From: Acidobacteriota bacterium
GTDB taxonomy: Bacteria; Acidobacteriota; Terriglobia; Bryobacterales; JACQDG01
NCBI GenBank assembly: GCA_016201185.1
Contig: JACQDG010000051.1
Coordinates: 1 to 6,610 of the forward strand
DNA length: 6,610 nt
Direction of reading: 5' to 3'
Shown piece by piece: positions 4,232 through 6,610 of this stretch (position 1 is the stretch's first letter; each line of letters opens with the position of its first letter). A program made the translations under genes and the position numbers. The notes beneath the pieces are model-generated. The model saw only the letters and a program-made list of their open reading frames with translations. It made no database searches and was not told the DNA's origin.

Positions 4232-6530
4232 GCGGTTCGACTTTTCGGATCTGTTTCGTAAACACATCCGGGTCGGTGGTGGGCAGCTCGCAGACGCGCT
4301 TTTCGCAGACGTAAGCCGTGGCCTTCCCTTTCTGGGCTACCTTCCCTTCGAGTAGGGGGATCAGCTTCGCCTGGGTGGCCAGTTCCGGCCCTTGTGAGAC
4401 GACGGCCAGAATCCGGTTGGGGACGAACGTTGCGCGCAGCCGGGCCAGCAAAGATTCCGCTCCCGCCCGGGTTTGCGGAGTGACGATGACAATCTCTTTT
4501 GGCGTGTCGAGCCTGAAGTCCACGGCAGGCAGCATCTCGCTGAGAGCCGCGGGCGATTCCACAAGCAGCCGCTCCACAGCCTTAAACGCTCGCTCGGCGC
4601 GCTGCCAGTAGCGGTCGTCCGTAGTGAATTCGTTGAAGCGCAGCAAGTTCATCACTTCCACAGAGCCGCCCGAGGGCTCGGCCCCGTCGTAGTTGGGCTT
4701 GGCGCGGGCCAGCAGCGGCTCGTGGTTGTCGCCGGTGAGGAAGAAGCCACCCTGCCCGGCGTCCTCGAAATGTCTTTCCACCACTCTGTCGAGAGCAAGG
4801 GCCTCCCGGAACCAGCGGAGATTCCCGGTGGCCTCATAGAGGTCCAGCAGGCCGGCGGTGAGGAAAACGTAATCGTCAAGATAGGCGTCGTGCTGCGCCA
4901 TTCCGTCCTTGTAGCTGCGGAGCAGGAGGCCGTTGCGGCGCAGGCGCTGGAGGACAAATGCGGCCGCCCGCTCAGCGCGCCGGGCGTAGCTTTCCTCGCC
5001 CAGAACCAGGGCCGCCTTGGCATAGGCGGAAATCATCAGACCGTTCCACGCGGTCAGAATTTTCTCGTCGCGCAACGGGGAGGGACGCTTGCTGCGCGCC
5101 TGGTAGAGCCGCTCGCGCGATCGATTGACAACCGCCCGGACCTGGGCCGGAGGAAGAGAGAGTTCTCGAGCAACCTCTTCCAGCGACTTCGGCGTATGGA
5201 GGATATTGCGCCCTTCGAAATTTCCTTGTGGGGTGACGGCGAAATAAGCCTTGACCATACGAGCGTCTTCCGCGCTCAGTGCCGCTTCGATCTCGGCCGG
5301 CGTCCAGGTGAAAAACCAGCCTTCTTCCCGGGTCCCGTCGGGGCTCGGGCTGTCGGCGTCGGTGGCTGAGTAGAACGCTCCTTCCGGCGAGGTCATGTCG
5401 CGCTCCACATAGCGCAGGATCGACCGTGCCACCTGGGCAAAGTCCTCCCGCCCGGTGGCTTGGTAGGCCTCGAGGTAAGCCACGGCCAGAAGGGCGTTGT
5501 CATAGAGCATTTTCTCGAAGTGGGGGACCTGCCAGCGGGCGTCGGTGGAATAGCGATGAAAGCCGCCGCCCAGGTGGTCATGGATGCCACCTTCGGCCAT
5601 TTTTTCGAGCGTCCGCGTGACCATCTGGAGCGCCTGCTGGTCGCTCGTGCGCCGGTAATAACGAAGCAGGAAACGGACGGGGAGGCTCGAGGGAAACTTC
5701 GGCGCGCCTCGGGCGCCGCCGTAGATGGGATCGAAGCGGGTTTGGAAAAAGCGGAAGGCATCCTGGAGCACACGCGCCTGGGGCAGGTCCTCGCCGGCTT
5801 TCGTGGTGAGCGCCCGCTGGATGGAGCTTGCCAGTTGTGCCGAAGAAGCGGCCACGCGCTCCGGCTCGTGGGCGTAAACTTCCTTCAACTTGCGGAGCAA
5901 TGTGAGAAAACCGGTGGTTGCGCCGCGGTCCCCGTCGCGCGGGGGAAAGTAGGTACCGCCGAAAAAAGGCTTTCGATCCGGGGTGAGCCAGACGGTCATC
6001 GGCCAGCCGCCGCTGCCGGTCATCTCTTGCACCGCCGTCATGTAAATCGTGTCAATGTCCGGACGCTCTTCCCGGTCCACCTTGACGGTGATGTAGTTCT
6101 CGTTCAGGTAGCGGGCGATCTCCACATCCTCGAAGGATTCTTCCTCCATGACATGGCACCAATGGCAGGTAGAATACCCCACGCTCAGTAGCAGCGGCCG
6201 CCCGAGCTTTTTGGCCGCGTCGAACGCTTCGGTTCCCCAGGGGCGCCAGTTGACGGGATTGTGGGCGTGCTGGAGCAGGTAGGGGCTGGACTCGAGAATC
6301 AGCCGGTTTGTATATTGCGGCGACCCATCCGGCCTCAAGTGCCGGGTCCTGGGCTTGTAGGCCGGATTTCGACGCGCCCAGGCCGCCCTCAGCTTCTGGA
6401 GGGTCTGAGCGTCAAACGGCGGCGCGCCGGGCAGGGTACCTTGCGTGTCATCGGCGGAAAGGCCACCGCAGGCCGGCAGCAAAAGGCAGCAGGCAGTTGC
6501 AACCAGGCGTTTGGCGGCACGGGGAATCAT
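4158..6530 (-). CDS. DUF255 thioredoxin-domain lipoprotein (YyaL/SPATA20-like)
   Basis: The 790-residue product starts with a lipoprotein signal peptide: basic MIPRAAKR, a hydrophobic stretch and the lipobox LPAC with Cys21. Gly at +2 suggests no inner-membrane retention. A thioredoxin-like DUF255 domain follows (about 73-200), with NRLILESSPYLLQHAHNPVNW, the redox motif CHWC at 122-125, KVDREERPD and GGWPMTVWLTP. The remainder is the (alpha/alpha)-toroid glycosidase-like part, with GGIHDHLGGGFHRYSTD (314-330), VPHFEKMLYDNA (335-346), ILTAWNGLMI (491-500), DDYVFLTAGLLDLYEATG (552-569) and KATAYVCEKRVCELPTTDP (736-754). The family is widespread but its reaction is not established; the CHWC suggests redox or thiol chemistry. 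Many relatives lack a signal peptide, so an exported form is notable. Family proteins usually end just after the LPTTDP block, near Leu767 here. The last 23 residues are low-complexity and antisense to the maf 3' end, so they are probably readthrough. GGTGG 7 bases before ATG can serve as ribosome-binding site. Confidence 0.92.
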   Translation of the reverse strand: MIPRAAKRLVATACCLLLPACGGLSADDTQGTLPGAPPFDAQTLQKLRAAWARRNPAYKPRTRHLRPDGSPQYTNRLILESSPYLLQHAHNPVNWRPWGTEAFDAAKKLGRPLLLSVGYSTCHWCHVMEEESFEDVEIARYLNENYITVKVDREERPDIDTIYMTAVQEMTGSGGWPMTVWLTPDRKPFFGGTYFPPRDGDRGATTGFLTLLRKLKEVYAHEPERVAASSAQLASSIQRALTTKAGEDLPQARVLQDAFRFFQTRFDPIYGGARGAPKFPSSLPVRFLLRYYRRTSDQQALQMVTRTLEKMAEGGIHDHLGGGFHRYSTDARWQVPHFEKMLYDNALLAVAYLEAYQATGREDFAQVARSILRYVERDMTSPEGAFYSATDADSPSPDGTREEGWFFTWTPAEIEAALSAEDARMVKAYFAVTPQGNFEGRNILHTPKSLEEVARELSLPPAQVRAVVNRSRERLYQARSKRPSPLRDEKILTAWNGLMISAYAKAALVLGEESYARRAERAAAFVLQRLRRNGLLLRSYKDGMAQHDAYLDDYVFLTAGLLDLYEATGNLRWFREALALDRVVERHFEDAGQGGFFLTGDNHEPLLARAKPNYDGAEPSGGSVEVMNLLRFNEFTTDDRYWQRAERAFKAVERLLVESPAALSEMLPAVDFRLDTPKEIVIVTPQTRAGAESLLARLRATFVPNRILAVVSQGPELATQAKLIPLLEGKVAQKGKATAYVCEKRVCELPTTDPDVFTKQIRKVEPLSGGTARPLAGAARRRGTPAGPSR

Positions 6531-6560
6531 TCAGGAACCACCGACGGTTGAGTTTATTAC

Positions 6561-6610
6561 TTAATCCGTTTTCTTTCTCTTCTTCTTGCCCGCCGGTATG
6601 AGCGTGCGCT
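6561..6610 (-). CDS. Possible C-terminal end of an upstream gene (15 codons visible)
   Basis: From the window edge a minus-strand frame reads RTLIPAGKKKRKKTD and then TAA at 6563-6561. A lysine/arginine-rich end followed by a stop 30 bp before the lipoprotein start is typical of a C-terminus in a co-directional gene pair. The piece is too short to identify. Another minus-strand frame is also open here, so this is only a suggestion. Confidence 0.3.
   Translation of the reverse strand, partial: RTLIPAGKKKRKKTD

Noticed and set aside
4225..4246. Possible terminator at the maf stop (CCGC-TAA-GCGG then TTCGACTTTT)
   Set aside because: The stem is only 4 bp with a 3-base loop and the T-run is interrupted. 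It also lies inside the lipoprotein coding region.
4473..5369. Long plus-strand open frame (298 codons) opposite the DUF255 gene, and a similar one at 5460-6191
   Set aside because: Both are mirror frames of a well-supported minus-strand gene in GC-rich DNA. Their translations show no domain motifs and have Gly/Val/Ala-rich bias typical of antisense frames.

Overview
This is a GC-rich bacterial chromosomal segment made mostly of housekeeping genes on the minus strand. The gene set is a GatC/GatA amidotransferase pair, a DUF721/DciA-type protein, a DksA/TraR zinc-finger protein, ComF, an HNH nuclease of the 'VLNASYEPINV' type and a lipoprotein with a DUF255 (YyaL/SPATA20-like) thioredoxin domain. 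Together with the wording of the conserved motifs, it fits Acidobacteriota or a similar Gram-negative soil or subsurface phylum. That assignment is an impression from protein motifs, not a phylogenetic result. There is no integrase, transposase, phage gene, CRISPR array, tRNA or rRNA.

Layout, read along the minus strand from the right end. (1) 6561-6610 may hold the last 15 codons of an upstream gene. (2) 4158-6530 encodes the DUF255 lipoprotein. (3) 3844-4231 is the only plus-strand gene, a broken maf that runs tail-to-tail into the lipoprotein gene. (4) Divergent from maf is a compact cluster: DUF721 (3391-3804), gatC (3083-3382) and gatA (1782-3083), the last two joined by a TGATG stop/start overlap. 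(5) A near-consensus sigma-70 promoter (1734-1763) then opens a second cluster: DksA/TraR-like (1324-1716), comF (466 to about 1260) and the HNH nuclease (1-481, cut by the window edge). ComF and HNH overlap by 16 bp.

GatCA with an unlinked GatB would amidate Glu-tRNA(Gln) and/or Asp-tRNA(Asn). The DUF721 protein is likely linked to replicative helicase loading, the DksA-like protein to RNA polymerase control, and ComF and HNH to DNA uptake or processing. No single pathway unites them.

I do not see a convincing new biological system. The unusual feature is damage. gatA lacks about 50 internal codons in frame while keeping all its catalytic residues. maf lacks about 65 internal codons, and its conserved C-terminus has shifted to another frame. 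The conserved start of ComF lies upstream of any ATG, GTG or TTG codon. The lipoprotein reads past the usual family end into maf. Several such lesions in about 5 kb suggest either an assembly with collapsed or mis-joined stretches (for example a metagenome-derived genome) or local gene decay. Reads across the junctions would separate these.
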